This document shows positions 54,832 to 63,713 of a stretch of DNA of 64,000 nucleotides, in pieces. Position 1 is the stretch's first letter, and each line of letters opens with the position of its first letter. Made by a program: the position numbers and the translations under genes. The notes beneath the pieces are model-generated. The model was not told the origin of the DNA and searched no databases. It was given only the letters and a program-made list of their open reading frames with translations. This DNA is from Micromonospora sp. NBC_01740 (GTDB lineage: Bacteria; Actinomycetota; Actinomycetes; Mycobacteriales; Micromonosporaceae). The stretch is taken from assembly GCF_035920365.1 (NCBI RefSeq), contig NZ_CP109150.1, positions 2,480,001 through 2,544,000 of the forward strand, in the 5' to 3' direction.

Positions 54832-55824
54832 GTGGATCTCGACGCGTACGTCGCGGAACACGGCGGGCAGTGGCGACGGCTGGAGGAACTCTCCAAGCGC
54901 GGCCGGCTCGACGCCGCCGAGGTCGACGAGCTGGTCGCCCTCTACCAGCGGGCGACCACCCAGCTGTCGGTGCTGCGCAGCCGCTCACCCGACCCGGCGC
55001 TGGTCAGCCAGCTCTCCCAGGTGGTGCTGCGCGCCCGGGCCCGGCTCACCGGGCGCCCGCGCCCGTCGTGGGCGGCGGTCGGGCGGTTCTTCGTGGCCGG
55101 CTTCCCCGCCGCGGTCTACCGCGCCTGGCCCTGGTGGTGCGGGGTGGCGACCGGGTTCAGCCTGCTCAGCCTCTTCCTCATCTGGTTCGTCGCGGGCAAC
55201 CCGCAGACGGCGGCGGCCTTCATCGGCGAGGCGGCGGCCGCCGACCTGGTCGAGTCCGGCTTCGCCGGCTACTACACCGAGTTCTCCGCGCCGACGTTCG
55301 CCTTCCACCTGTGGACGCACAACGCCTGGCTCGCCGCCCAGTGCCTCGCCGCCGGGGTCCTGATCGTCCCGGTGCTCTACCTGCTCTGGCAGAACGCGCT
55401 CAACATCGGCGTGGTCGGCGGGGTGATGGTCGCCTACGGCCGCGCGGACGTCTTCTTCGGCCTGATCACCCCGCACGGGCTGCTGGAACTCACCGGCGTC
55501 TTCGTGGCCGCCGGGGTGGGCCTGCGCATCGGGTGGGCGTGGATCGCGCCGCCCACGCAGCTCACCCGGGGGCAGTCGGTGGCCCGGGCGGGACGCGAGG
55601 GCGTGCTGGTCGCCGTCGGGCTGGTGGGGCTCTTCGCGGTCTCCGCCGTCATCGAGGCGTTCGTGACCCCCGCGCCCGTGCCCATTCCGCTCCGCGTGGC
55701 CGTGGGCGCCGCCGTCTGGCTCGCCTTCCTGGCGTACGTGGTGCTCCTCGGTCGCCGCGCCACCCACTCAGATCCCGTTGATCATGAAGTTGTTGCCGTG
55801 ACACGCCGGGCGGACGGGCAATAA
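54832..55824 (+). CDS. Stage II sporulation protein M-like membrane protein
   Basis: 330 residues. It begins VDLDAYVAEHGGQWRRLEEL, typical of the actinobacterial SpoIIM-like family, followed by a helical cytoplasmic region and about six membrane segments (FVAGFPAAVYRAWPWWCGVA; NALNIGVVGGVMVAYGRADV). In Bacillus SpoIIM belongs to the engulfment complex; the actinobacterial role is not established. GTG 54832 or 54826 is the start. The last codons and the stop lie inside the conserved hairpin copy C, so the final ten residues or so (VDHEVVAVTRRADGQ) are encoded by the hairpin DNA. Confidence 0.88.
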   Translation: MDLDAYVAEHGGQWRRLEELSKRGRLDAAEVDELVALYQRATTQLSVLRSRSPDPALVSQLSQVVLRARARLTGRPRPSWAAVGRFFVAGFPAAVYRAWPWWCGVATGFSLLSLFLIWFVAGNPQTAAAFIGEAAAADLVESGFAGYYTEFSAPTFAFHLWTHNAWLAAQCLAAGVLIVPVLYLLWQNALNIGVVGGVMVAYGRADVFFGLITPHGLLELTGVFVAAGVGLRIGWAWIAPPTQLTRGQSVARAGREGVLVAVGLVGLFAVSAVIEAFVTPAPVPIPLRVAVGAAVWLAFLAYVVLLGRRATHSDPVDHEVVAVTRRADGQ

Positions 55825-55837
55825 CTTCATGATCAAC
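55777..55837. terminator. Conserved 21-base-arm hairpin, copy C
   Basis: Arms 55777-55797 and 55817-55837 match except for one G-T pair, with a 19-base loop. The arm begins GTTGATCATG. It lies between the convergent SpoIIM-like and DUF58 genes and contains the SpoIIM-like stop codon in its second arm. Confidence 0.8.
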
Positions 55838-55863
55838 GGAGGCCTGCCGGTGGGTGGGGTGGG

Positions 55864-57174
55864 TCAGAGTTGGCCCAGGGACTTTAGGCGGAGGTAGGTG
55901 TCGGCCAGGGTGGGGGCCAGGCGGCCCGCCGGGGCGTCCACCACCGTCACACCTTGGCGGGCCAGGGCGGTGCGGACCCGGTCTCGTTCGGTTAGGGCGC
56001 GCCAGGCCGCTGCTGCGGCGTAGGCGTCCGCCGGGCGCTGCGGGACGGTGGTGGTGAGGGCGGTCAGCACCGGGTCGTGCGTCGCCGCGATCACCACCTT
56101 GTGCCGGGCGGCCAGCCGGGGGAGCACCGGCAGCAGCCCCTCGCCGAGGGCGCCGGCCTCCAACGCGGTGAAGAGCACCACCAGGCTGCGCTGGCGCTGC
56201 CGGCGCAGCAGCTCGCCCGCGATCAGGTCGAAGTCCGTCTCCACCAGCGTCGGCTGGAGCGGGGCGAGGGCGTGCACCACCCGGGAGAGCAGGGCCGGCC
56301 CGCCGGTGCCGGTGACAGTGGCCCGTACCGCCGCATCGGCCGCGAGCAGGTCGACCCGGTCGCCGGCGCGGGCGGCGAGGGCGGTGAGCAGCAGCGCGGC
56401 GTCGATCGCGGTGTCCAGCCGGGGTTCGTCGCCGACCCGCACCGCCGACGTCCGTCCGGTGTCCAGCACGCACAGCAGCCGGCGGTCCCGCTCCGGCCGC
56501 CACGTGCGCACCAGCACGTCGGCGCGGCGCGCGCTCGCCCGCCAGTCGATCGAGCGCACGTCGTCGCCGACCACGTACTCGCGGAGGGTGTCGAACTCGG
56601 TGCCCTGGCCCCGCCCCCGGCTCACCTGGGTGCCGTCGATGACCCGCAGCCGGGACAGCTTCTCCGGCAGGTGCCGGCGGGAGTCGAAGCGGGGCAGCAC
56701 GCGCAGCGTCCACGGCGGGGTCGCCGGCCGCCCGGAGCGCTGCCGGAACCCGAGCCCCAGCGGCCCGAACGAACGCACGGTCAGCGCCACCGCCGGCCGG
56801 TCGCCCCGCCGCAGCGGGGTCAGCCGGCTGGGCAGCGCCACCGTCGCGCCCGGTTCGACGCGTACGAGCTGTCCCGGGGGCACGTCGGGGCGGGCGCCGG
56901 CGGAGGGCACCCAGGCGTCGCGGACGCGCGCCCGCAGCGTACGGCCGGAGGGGTTGTGCAGCAGCAGCGCGACGGTGGCGGTGCCGCCGAGCCGGACCGC
57001 GCGGTCCCCCTGCCGGGCGGCCGTGAGCGCGCCCGGGGGCGCGGCCAGCGCCCGGTCGAGCAGCACCAGCAGCAGCACCGCCCCGGTCATCACCAGCAGC
57101 CCGGCGAACGGCGACGGCCAGGCCGGCAGGGTCAGCGCGCCGACCGCCAGCAGGAGCGCCGCCCGCCAGGTCAT
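55864..57174 (-). CDS. DUF58 domain protein
   Basis: 436 residues. Two N-terminal membrane helices (AALLLAVGALTLPAWPSPFA; LLVMTGAVLLLVLLDRALAA) precede a soluble region with the DUF58 core: EYVVGDDVRSIDWRASARRA then VRTWRPERDRRLLCVLDTGR. The C-terminal part resembles a von Willebrand A-like fold. DUF58 proteins are the partners of MoxR ATPases. The ATG overlaps the moxR stop by four bases. Confidence 0.9.
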   Translation of the reverse strand: MTWRAALLLAVGALTLPAWPSPFAGLLVMTGAVLLLVLLDRALAAPPGALTAARQGDRAVRLGGTATVALLLHNPSGRTLRARVRDAWVPSAGARPDVPPGQLVRVEPGATVALPSRLTPLRRGDRPAVALTVRSFGPLGLGFRQRSGRPATPPWTLRVLPRFDSRRHLPEKLSRLRVIDGTQVSRGRGQGTEFDTLREYVVGDDVRSIDWRASARRADVLVRTWRPERDRRLLCVLDTGRTSAVRVGDEPRLDTAIDAALLLTALAARAGDRVDLLAADAAVRATVTGTGGPALLSRVVHALAPLQPTLVETDFDLIAGELLRRQRQRSLVVLFTALEAGALGEGLLPVLPRLAARHKVVIAATHDPVLTALTTTVPQRPADAYAAAAAWRALTERDRVRTALARQGVTVVDAPAGRLAPTLADTYLRLKSLGQL

Positions 57175-58163
57175 CGCGGCGTCGGCACGGTGGCGAGCAC
57201 CGTGTCCAGCACCTGGTCCACGCCGACGCCCTCCAGCTCCACCTCGGGGCGCAGCCGCAGCCGGTGCCGCAGCGTCGGCCGGGCGACCGCCTTCACGTCG
57301 TCCGGTACGACGTGGTCGCGGCCGGCCAGCCAGGCCCACGCCTTGGCCGTGTTGAGCAGCGCCGTGGCGCCCCGGGGCGAGGCGCCCAGCTCCAGCGCCG
57401 GGGTGTTGCGGGTGGCCCGGCAGAGGTCGACGACGTAGCCGAAGAGCGGCTCGGCCACGTGCACCCGGCCGACCGCCGCCCGGGCCGCCGCCAGGTCGGC
57501 CGCGTCGGCCACCGGCCGTACGCCGGCAGCGGTCAGGTCGCGCGGGTCGAAGCCGGCGTGGTGCGCGCGGAGCACGCCCAGCTCCTCGTCCCGGTTGGGC
57601 AGCGGCACGGTGAGCTTGAGCAGGAACCGGTCGAGCTGCGCCTCCGGCAGCGGGTAGGTGCCCTCGTACTCGATCGGGTTCTGGGTGGCGGCGACGATGA
57701 ACGGGTCGGGCAGCGGCCGCCGTTCGCCCTCCACCGAGACCTGCCGCTCCTCCATCACCTCCAGCAGCGCCGACTGGGTCTTCGGCGGCGTCCGGTTGAT
57801 CTCGTCGGCGAGCAGCAGGTTGGTGAAGACCGGCCCCTCGCGGAAGGTGAAGGCGGCGGAGCGCGGGTCGAAGATCAGCGAGCCGGTGACGTCGCCCGGC
57901 ATCAGGTCCGGGGTGAACTGCACCCGCTTGGACCCCAGGTCGAGGGCGGTGGCCACGGTGCGGATCAGCAGGGTCTTGGCCACGCCCGGCACGCCCTCCA
58001 GCAGCACGTGCCCGCGGCAGAGCAGGGCGATGACCAGGCCGGTGACGACCGCGTCCTGCCCGACGACCGCCTTGGCGACCTCGGCGCGCAGCCGGTGCAG
58101 GGCGGCGCGGGGGTCGACGGGGTCGATGGTCGGCGGCTCGGCGGTACCGGCGGGTCGGGTCAC
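57171..58163 (-). CDS. MoxR-family AAA+ ATPase
   Basis: 330 residues from GTG 58163. Walker A GVPGVAKTLLIRTVA, Walker B LLLADEINRTPPKTQSALLE and sensor VAATQNPIEYEGTYPLPEAQ are complete, and MEERQVSVEG is a MoxR hallmark. MoxR ATPases act as chaperones with DUF58/VWA partners, here encoded on each side. Start and stop overlap neighbours by four bases, so stoichiometric translation is likely. Confidence 0.95.
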   Translation of the reverse strand: MTRPAGTAEPPTIDPVDPRAALHRLRAEVAKAVVGQDAVVTGLVIALLCRGHVLLEGVPGVAKTLLIRTVATALDLGSKRVQFTPDLMPGDVTGSLIFDPRSAAFTFREGPVFTNLLLADEINRTPPKTQSALLEVMEERQVSVEGERRPLPDPFIVAATQNPIEYEGTYPLPEAQLDRFLLKLTVPLPNRDEELGVLRAHHAGFDPRDLTAAGVRPVADAADLAAARAAVGRVHVAEPLFGYVVDLCRATRNTPALELGASPRGATALLNTAKAWAWLAGRDHVVPDDVKAVARPTLRHRLRLRPEVELEGVGVDQVLDTVLATVPTPR

Positions 58164-59623
58164 CGGGGGTCTCCTTCGGCTCGGTGCGGGTGCGGTGCGG
58201 CTGGCGGGGGCGGTCCGTCGGGGGCGTGCGGGGCGGCGACGCGGGTCAGCCGGTCCAGCGCGCGGGCCAGGTCCAGCAGGTCCTGGTCGGTCTCGGGCCC
58301 GGCGCCGTGCAGCACCTCGTCGGTCCACCGGGGGTCGTCGCCGGTGCGGGCGGCGACCGCAGCGGCCACGTCGGTCGGCGGCGCGGTCGGCGGCAGGTGC
58401 AGCCGGGGCGTCAGGCGGTCCAGGGCGGCGCTCCGCAGCGTCCGCGCGGCCGCGTCCCGGGCACCCGCCTTCTCGTAGAGCCGCGCCCGGCCGAGCACCG
58501 TCTCCGCCGAGCGGACCGTGACCGGCAGCGGCTCCAGCGCCGGCGGGCCGAGCCGGCGGGCCCGCCAGAGCGCGGCCAGCAGGGCGGCAAGGGCGAGCTG
58601 GGCCAGCAACGCCCACAGCCAGCCGGGGAAGGCGGACCAGAGCGGGTTCGGCGGGTCGGGCCTGTCGGCCCGGTTGTCGCCCCGCCCCTCGCTGTCGTCG
58701 TCGGTCTCCCCGCCCGGGTCAGCCGGGCCGCCGGGCCGCCCGTCGCCGGTGCCGTCCCCGGTGCCGGTGCCGCTTCCCGGGCCGCCGTACCCGGTGGAGC
58801 CGCCCGGCGTCGGCGACCAGGCCGGGCTGCCGCTGCTGCCGTCGCCGAAGACCGGCGGGGGTTCGGGGCCGTCCAGGTCGAGCCACACCACCCGGCCGGG
58901 CCCGCCGAGCAGCGCGGTGGCGAACGCCCGGTTGTCCCACTCGTCGATCCGGTCGTTGCGGAACGGATCGCTGGCGCCCACCGCCACGGTGCTCTCGGGG
59001 ACCCGGGGCAGCAGGGCGAGCCCGTCGGCGAAGCAGAACCGGACGGGCGCCGACGCGCCCGGGGCGAGCGCGTAGCGCTGCAGCCCGACCGCCACCCGCC
59101 CGAGCTGCCGCAACTCGGGCAGCGGGCAGGGCAGGCCCCGCGCGTCCGGCCCCACGGCCTGCGCGGCCCACCGGCGACCGGCCGGTTGCACCGGCAGCAG
59201 CCTCACCGCCTCCAGGACCCGTCGCGACGGGTCCACCAGCACCAGCCTGGTGGTCGAGGGCAGCGAGTCCAACGCGCCGACCGTGTCCGGGTGCAGCAGC
59301 CCCGGCGCGGGCACGAAGAGCGTGGCAGCCCCGCCGCGCGCGGCCAGCAGGGCGCGCAGCGTGTCCGTCTCCCGCTGCACGGTGACACCCTGCCCGCGCA
59401 GCGCGTCGGCGAGCCGGCTGCCGCCGTCGTCCCCGGTCGCGACCGGCGAGAGGAATCCCCGGTCGCCGGGGTCGGGCTGGTCGACCGCGCGGGTGACCAG
59501 GGTGGTGGCCAGCAGCGCCGCGGCCAGGCCCAGCGGGATCAGCAGCCGGTGCCGGCGGCGCCGTCGCCGGGGGGCGACGTCCGCGCGTGGCGCCGGTGGT
59601 ACGGCGGTGGCCTGTGCGCTCAT
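58160..59623 (-). CDS. DUF4350 domain membrane protein
   Basis: 487 residues. A basic N-terminus and one membrane helix (LLIPLGLAAALLATTLVTRA) lead into the extracellular DUF4350 domain, which begins FLSPVATGDDGGSRLADALR. A Gly/Asp-rich linker and a second membrane helix (LWALLAQLALAALLAALWRA) return the chain to a cytoplasmic helical domain. It is one of the conserved MoxR-operon components; function unknown. Confidence 0.88.
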   Translation of the reverse strand: MSAQATAVPPAPRADVAPRRRRRRHRLLIPLGLAAALLATTLVTRAVDQPDPGDRGFLSPVATGDDGGSRLADALRGQGVTVQRETDTLRALLAARGGAATLFVPAPGLLHPDTVGALDSLPSTTRLVLVDPSRRVLEAVRLLPVQPAGRRWAAQAVGPDARGLPCPLPELRQLGRVAVGLQRYALAPGASAPVRFCFADGLALLPRVPESTVAVGASDPFRNDRIDEWDNRAFATALLGGPGRVVWLDLDGPEPPPVFGDGSSGSPAWSPTPGGSTGYGGPGSGTGTGDGTGDGRPGGPADPGGETDDDSEGRGDNRADRPDPPNPLWSAFPGWLWALLAQLALAALLAALWRARRLGPPALEPLPVTVRSAETVLGRARLYEKAGARDAAARTLRSAALDRLTPRLHLPPTAPPTDVAAAVAARTGDDPRWTDEVLHGAGPETDQDLLDLARALDRLTRVAAPHAPDGPPPPAAPHPHRAEGDPR

Positions 59624-60186
59624 GGTCGTGGCCCGTCCTCGGGTCGCCCGGTCAGCAGCCGGTCCAGGTCGGCGGCGTGCTCCCGCATCCGGTGGTCGTG
59701 CTCGACGGAGGCGGGGCGCTGGCCGTACCAGAGCTCGGAGAAGATCGCGCCGGCGGCGCTCAGCGGTGGACCCACCTGGGGCCGGGTGTCCGTCGCGGCC
59801 CGCACCAGCTCGGCGACGGTCATGCCGGGCTGCGGCTGCACCACGCGCCGGGCGGTCAGCTCCCGGACCATCGCGCGCAGCCGCTCCCGGACGGCTTCGG
59901 CGTACCGGCCCTCGGCGGCGAACCGGTCCGCGAGGGAGACGTACGCGGCGGCCGGCAGCTCGGGCTCGCGGGGCGCGGGGACGACCGGCGGCGGGGCGTC
60001 CGGCGGCGCGGTCTCCCGGCGGCGTCGACGCAGCCGGGGCAACCGCCGGGGGACCCAGGCCGGGAACGTGTACCAGCCGACCGCGACCAGCACCGCGGCG
60101 AGCACCAGCAGCAGCGCGACCAGGGTCAGCGGCACCCGGTCGCCGAGCGCCGCCGTGGTCTCGGTCCACCACCGGCTGAGGCTCAT
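59620..60186 (-). CDS. DUF4129 domain membrane protein
   Basis: 188 residues. One membrane helix (VPLTLVALLLVLAAVLVAVG) is followed by a basic linker and a cytoplasmic DUF4129 region (YAEAVRERLRAMVRELTARR; AGAIFSELWYGQRPAS). DUF4129 often resembles the C-terminal part of transglutaminase-like membrane proteins. It overlaps both neighbours by four bases. Confidence 0.88.
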   Translation of the reverse strand: MSLSRWWTETTAALGDRVPLTLVALLLVLAAVLVAVGWYTFPAWVPRRLPRLRRRRRETAPPDAPPPVVPAPREPELPAAAYVSLADRFAAEGRYAEAVRERLRAMVRELTARRVVQPQPGMTVAELVRAATDTRPQVGPPLSAAGAIFSELWYGQRPASVEHDHRMREHAADLDRLLTGRPEDGPRP

Positions 60187-61025
60187 CGCCCGGCCGCCAG
60201 CAGCACGGTCTCCGGCGTGCCCGGCCGGGCCCGGGACAACCGGATGTCCAGCCCTTCGGTACGCATCCGGGTCTCCAGGTGCAGCACCGCGTCCAGGCAG
60301 GCCAGGGCCGGGTAGGCGACGCTGTTCATGCCCGCCCAGACGGCCAGCGAAAGCCACCCGGCCCAGGCGCGGTCGACGAGGTCGAACGAGTCCAGCCCGA
60401 CGTAGACGCCGACGCCGAGGCCGACGCGCACGATCCACCACACGAGGTAGCCGAGCAGCCGGATCCAGCCGGCCCGGCCGGCGCCGCGGACGGCCAGGGC
60501 GGCCGCGCGCAGCGGGGCGCGCAGCGGATGCACCCGGTCGACGACCAGCGCCGGCGCCACGGCGCCGAGCAGGGCGAACCCGACGATCCACGCCGGCCCG
60601 AACAGCGCGACCCCGCACATCACCACGCCGACGAGGACGGCGAGCAGCGCGGTGGCGCCCCAGCGCGCGCCGGCCGGGCGGAGCAGTTCCCGGGGGCCCG
60701 GCGCGCGGCCGAACAGGGCGGCCCCGGCGGCCCGGGCGGCAGGATTTCCGAGCAGCAGGACGATCAGCGCCTCGGTCGCCGCCCCCACCGCCAGCAGCAG
60801 CCAGTACGCGCCGAACCGCCCGAACTCCGGCAGCCAGGCGGGTGGCGCCGTGTCGGCGGCGAGCCGCAGCGGGTGCAGCAGGAGCTGTTCGGCCACGGCC
60901 AGTACGAGGGCGACCGGCACCAGCACCCGGGCCTGGCCACGCAGCAGCAGGACCGCGGAGTCCAGCAGTTCGCCGACCGTGAGGGGGCGGCGCGGAAGCA
61001 CGGCGGTCGGGCCGGCGTCGGGCAC
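60183..61025 (-). CDS. Polytopic membrane protein, first gene of the MoxR operon
   Basis: 280 residues from GTG 61025, with CAGGAG upstream. About six hydrophobic segments are visible, beginning LTVGELLDSAVLLLRGQARV, a motif found in glycerophosphoryl-diester-phosphodiesterase-type membrane domains. No catalytic residues were identified. It leads five genes joined by 4-base overlaps. The promoter region is shared with the divergent mtrA. Confidence 0.8.
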   Translation of the reverse strand: MPDAGPTAVLPRRPLTVGELLDSAVLLLRGQARVLVPVALVLAVAEQLLLHPLRLAADTAPPAWLPEFGRFGAYWLLLAVGAATEALIVLLLGNPAARAAGAALFGRAPGPRELLRPAGARWGATALLAVLVGVVMCGVALFGPAWIVGFALLGAVAPALVVDRVHPLRAPLRAAALAVRGAGRAGWIRLLGYLVWWIVRVGLGVGVYVGLDSFDLVDRAWAGWLSLAVWAGMNSVAYPALACLDAVLHLETRMRTEGLDIRLSRARPGTPETVLLAAGR

Positions 61026-61167
61026 GCGTACTCCTGGGGACGGACGGCGGTGGCGCGTGACGGCGCACGCGGGGATCATGGTGACACGCCCGTTCCGATC
61101 GGGTGGACCCGCACGTCGGGGCGGCGACGCCGGGCACCTGTTGCTGGGCGGCGACGTCCCACGGCAG

Positions 61168-61173
61168 TACCGT
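61168..61173 (+). promoter_or_regulatory. Candidate -10 of mtrA
   Basis: TACCGT lies 50 bases before ATG 61224; the leader contains GAAGGGGATGG as a possible ribosome binding site. Confidence 0.4.
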
Positions 61174-61223
61174 GCCGGGTGACGGGGATCCCACCAACTG
61201 AAGGGGATGGAAACATTAACCCC

Positions 61224-61913
61224 ATGAGAGCCCGGGTACTGGTGGTCGACGACGACCCCGCGCTCGCCGAGATGCTCGGCATCGTCCTGCGCAGCGAGGG
61301 ATTCCTGCCCTCCTTCGTCGCCGACGGGGAGCGGGCGCTGGCCGCGTTCCGCGAGAACCGCCCCGACATCGTCCTGCTCGACCTCATGCTCCCCGGCATG
61401 AGCGGCATCGACGTGGCGCGGTCGATCCGGGCCGAGTCGGGCGTGCCGATCGTCATGCTGACCGCCAAGAGCGACACCGTCGACGTGGTGCTCGGCCTGG
61501 AGTCCGGCGCCGACGACTACGTGGTCAAGCCGTTCAAGCCCAAGGAGCTGGTCGCCCGGATGCGGGCGCGGCTGCGCCGGGGCGAGGACGTCGCCCCGGA
61601 GATGCTGACCATCGGGCCGCCCGGCAACCAGATCACCATCGACGTGCCGGCGCACACCGTCAGCCGCAACGGCGAGGAGGTGAAGCTGACGCCGCTGGAG
61701 TTCGACCTGCTGGTCGCGCTCGCCCGCAAGCCGCGCCAGGTCTTCACCCGCGAGGTGCTGCTGGAGCAGGTCTGGGGCTACCGGCACGCGGCGGACACGC
61801 GGCTGGTCAACGTGCACGTGCAGCGGCTGCGGGCCAAGATCGAACCGGATCCGGAGCGGCCGGAAATCATCCTCACCGTGCGGGGCGTGGGCTACAAGGC
61901 GGGCACCGGATAG
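61224..61913 (+). CDS. mtrA: Response regulator MtrA
   Basis: 229 residues. The receiver domain has acidic residues in VLVVDDDP, the phosphoacceptor D53 in IVLLDLMLPG and the lysine in VIVMLTAKSD. The C-terminal OmpR-type winged helix includes LTPLEFDLLVALARKPRQVF and RLVNVHVQRLRAKIE. In actinobacteria MtrA controls cell division, envelope and development genes. It is followed 12 bp later by its kinase and then lpqB, the conserved order. Confidence 0.96.
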   Translation: MRARVLVVDDDPALAEMLGIVLRSEGFLPSFVADGERALAAFRENRPDIVLLDLMLPGMSGIDVARSIRAESGVPIVMLTAKSDTVDVVLGLESGADDYVVKPFKPKELVARMRARLRRGEDVAPEMLTIGPPGNQITIDVPAHTVSRNGEEVKLTPLEFDLLVALARKPRQVFTREVLLEQVWGYRHAADTRLVNVHVQRLRAKIEPDPERPEIILTVRGVGYKAGTG

Positions 61914-61925
61914 CCTGGTCACACT

Positions 61926-63713
61926 GTGGCCACCTCCCCGATTCCGGACCCCCCGACGGCAGCTCCGCGCCGGCGTGTCGCCGCGCGGGAGCTGTGGCGT
62001 GGCGTGAGCGGCCGGGCCGCGCGTCTGCTCGCCGGGTTGCACCAGAGCTGGCGCCGGTCGCTCCAGCTGCGGGTGGTGACCATCACACTGGTCGCGTCGA
62101 GCCTGCTGGTGGGCGGTTTCGCCTACCTGATCGCCGACAAGATCACCGGCATCCTGGTGGAGAACGTCGAGACCGACGTGCGGATCCGGCTGGGCAACGG
62201 CGCGGACTACGCGGCGAAGCAGTTCGGCCTCTACAACCAGCCGCAGGAGGGGCAGCTCCAGGAGACCATCGACGGCACGGTCAACTACCTGGCCGGCGGT
62301 GACCCGCAGCAGACCACCGGCGTCATCGTGGCGCTCACCGCCGACAACCACACCGGGGCCATCCAGCCCCGGTCCTCGCCCGCGGTCAACGTCCGCCCGC
62401 TGATCAGCCGGGAGCTGCGCGAGACCGTCGCCGGGGGCAAGGTCGCCAGCCAGATCCGCACCGGGCGCCTCGGCGAGGAGCGCACGAAGTACCTGGTCTA
62501 CGGCTCGCCGGTGCCGACCCGGTTCGGCCAGGTGGAGCTCTACTACCTCGTGCCGCTGGCCCGGCAGGACACCACGGCCGCCGACGTACGGGGCACCGTG
62601 GCCGCCACCGGAGCGGCCCTGGTGCTCCTGCTCGCCCTGCTCGCCGGCCTGGTCACCCGGCTGGTGGTGACCCCGGTACGGGTGGCCGCCCGCACGGCCC
62701 AGCGGCTCTCCGCCGGCCTGCTCGACCAGCGGATGGTGGTCAACGGCGAGGACGACCTGGCCCTGCTCGCCGCGTCGTTCAACCAGATGGCGACCAACCT
62801 GCAACGGCAGATCCTGCGGCTGGAGGAGATGTCCCGGCTGCAACGCCGCTTCACCTCCGACGTCTCGCACGAGCTGCGCACGCCGCTGACCACGGTCCGG
62901 ATGGCCGCCGACCTGATCTTCGCCGAGCGGGACGACTTCGACCCGGCGGTGGCCCGCAGCGCCGAGCTGCTCCAGGCCGAGCTGGACCGCTTCGAGGAGC
63001 TGCTCACCGACCTGCTGGAGATCAGCCGCTTCGACGCCGGCTTCGCCATGCTGGACTCCGAGCCGACCGACCTGGTGCCGGTCGTGCACCGGGTGGCCGA
63101 CCGCCTGGCGGGTCTCGCCGAGCGCGTCGGGGTGGCCATCGAGCTGGACGTCCCCGGCACCCCGGTGATCGCCGAGGTGGACCCCCGACGGGTGGAGCGG
63201 GTGCTGCGCAACCTGGTCGGCAACGCCGTCGAGCACGGCGAGGCCAAGCCGGTGCTGATCACGCTCGGGGTGGACGACACGGCGGTGGCGATCACCGTCC
63301 GCGACCACGGGGTGGGGCTCAAGCCGGGCGAGGAGAAGCTGGTGTTCAACCGCTTCTGGCGGGCCGACCCGTCCCGGGCCCGGCAGACCGGCGGCACCGG
63401 GCTGGGCCTGTCGATCAGCCTGGAGGACGCCCGGCTGCACGGCGGCTGGCTGGAAGCGTGGGGCGCGCCCGGGCAGGGCGCCCAGTTCCGGCTCACCCTG
63501 CCGTCGCGGGCCGGCGACCGGCTGACCACCTCGCCGCTGCGGCTGGTCCCGGCCGACGCCACGCTGCCCTTCGGCGGGCCCCGAGCGGGCGGGCTGTTGG
63601 CCATCGGTCCCGGCACCGGGGGCACACTCACGATCGGCCCGGGCACCGACGGCGCGCTGCCGGTCGGTCCGCGCCGGCCGGGCAACGGGGGGCACGCGGA
63701 GGTGGGGTCGTGA
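61926..63713 (+). CDS. mtrB: Sensor histidine kinase MtrB
   Basis: 595 residues. Two membrane helices (about residues 50-75 and 220-245) flank an extracellular sensor region. A HAMP domain follows (ARTAQRLSAGLLDQRMVVNG), then the dimerisation helix with H315 in DVSHELRTPLTTVR and an ATPase domain with NLVGNAVEHG, VRDHGVGLKPGEEK and TGGTGLGLSI. A Gly/Thr-rich cytoplasmic tail of about 70 residues extends beyond the ATPase domain. It phosphorylates MtrA; LpqB is its lipoprotein partner. Confidence 0.95.
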   Translation: MATSPIPDPPTAAPRRRVAARELWRGVSGRAARLLAGLHQSWRRSLQLRVVTITLVASSLLVGGFAYLIADKITGILVENVETDVRIRLGNGADYAAKQFGLYNQPQEGQLQETIDGTVNYLAGGDPQQTTGVIVALTADNHTGAIQPRSSPAVNVRPLISRELRETVAGGKVASQIRTGRLGEERTKYLVYGSPVPTRFGQVELYYLVPLARQDTTAADVRGTVAATGAALVLLLALLAGLVTRLVVTPVRVAARTAQRLSAGLLDQRMVVNGEDDLALLAASFNQMATNLQRQILRLEEMSRLQRRFTSDVSHELRTPLTTVRMAADLIFAERDDFDPAVARSAELLQAELDRFEELLTDLLEISRFDAGFAMLDSEPTDLVPVVHRVADRLAGLAERVGVAIELDVPGTPVIAEVDPRRVERVLRNLVGNAVEHGEAKPVLITLGVDDTAVAITVRDHGVGLKPGEEKLVFNRFWRADPSRARQTGGTGLGLSISLEDARLHGGWLEAWGAPGQGAQFRLTLPSRAGDRLTTSPLRLVPADATLPFGGPRAGGLLAIGPGTGGTLTIGPGTDGALPVGPRRPGNGGHAEVGS

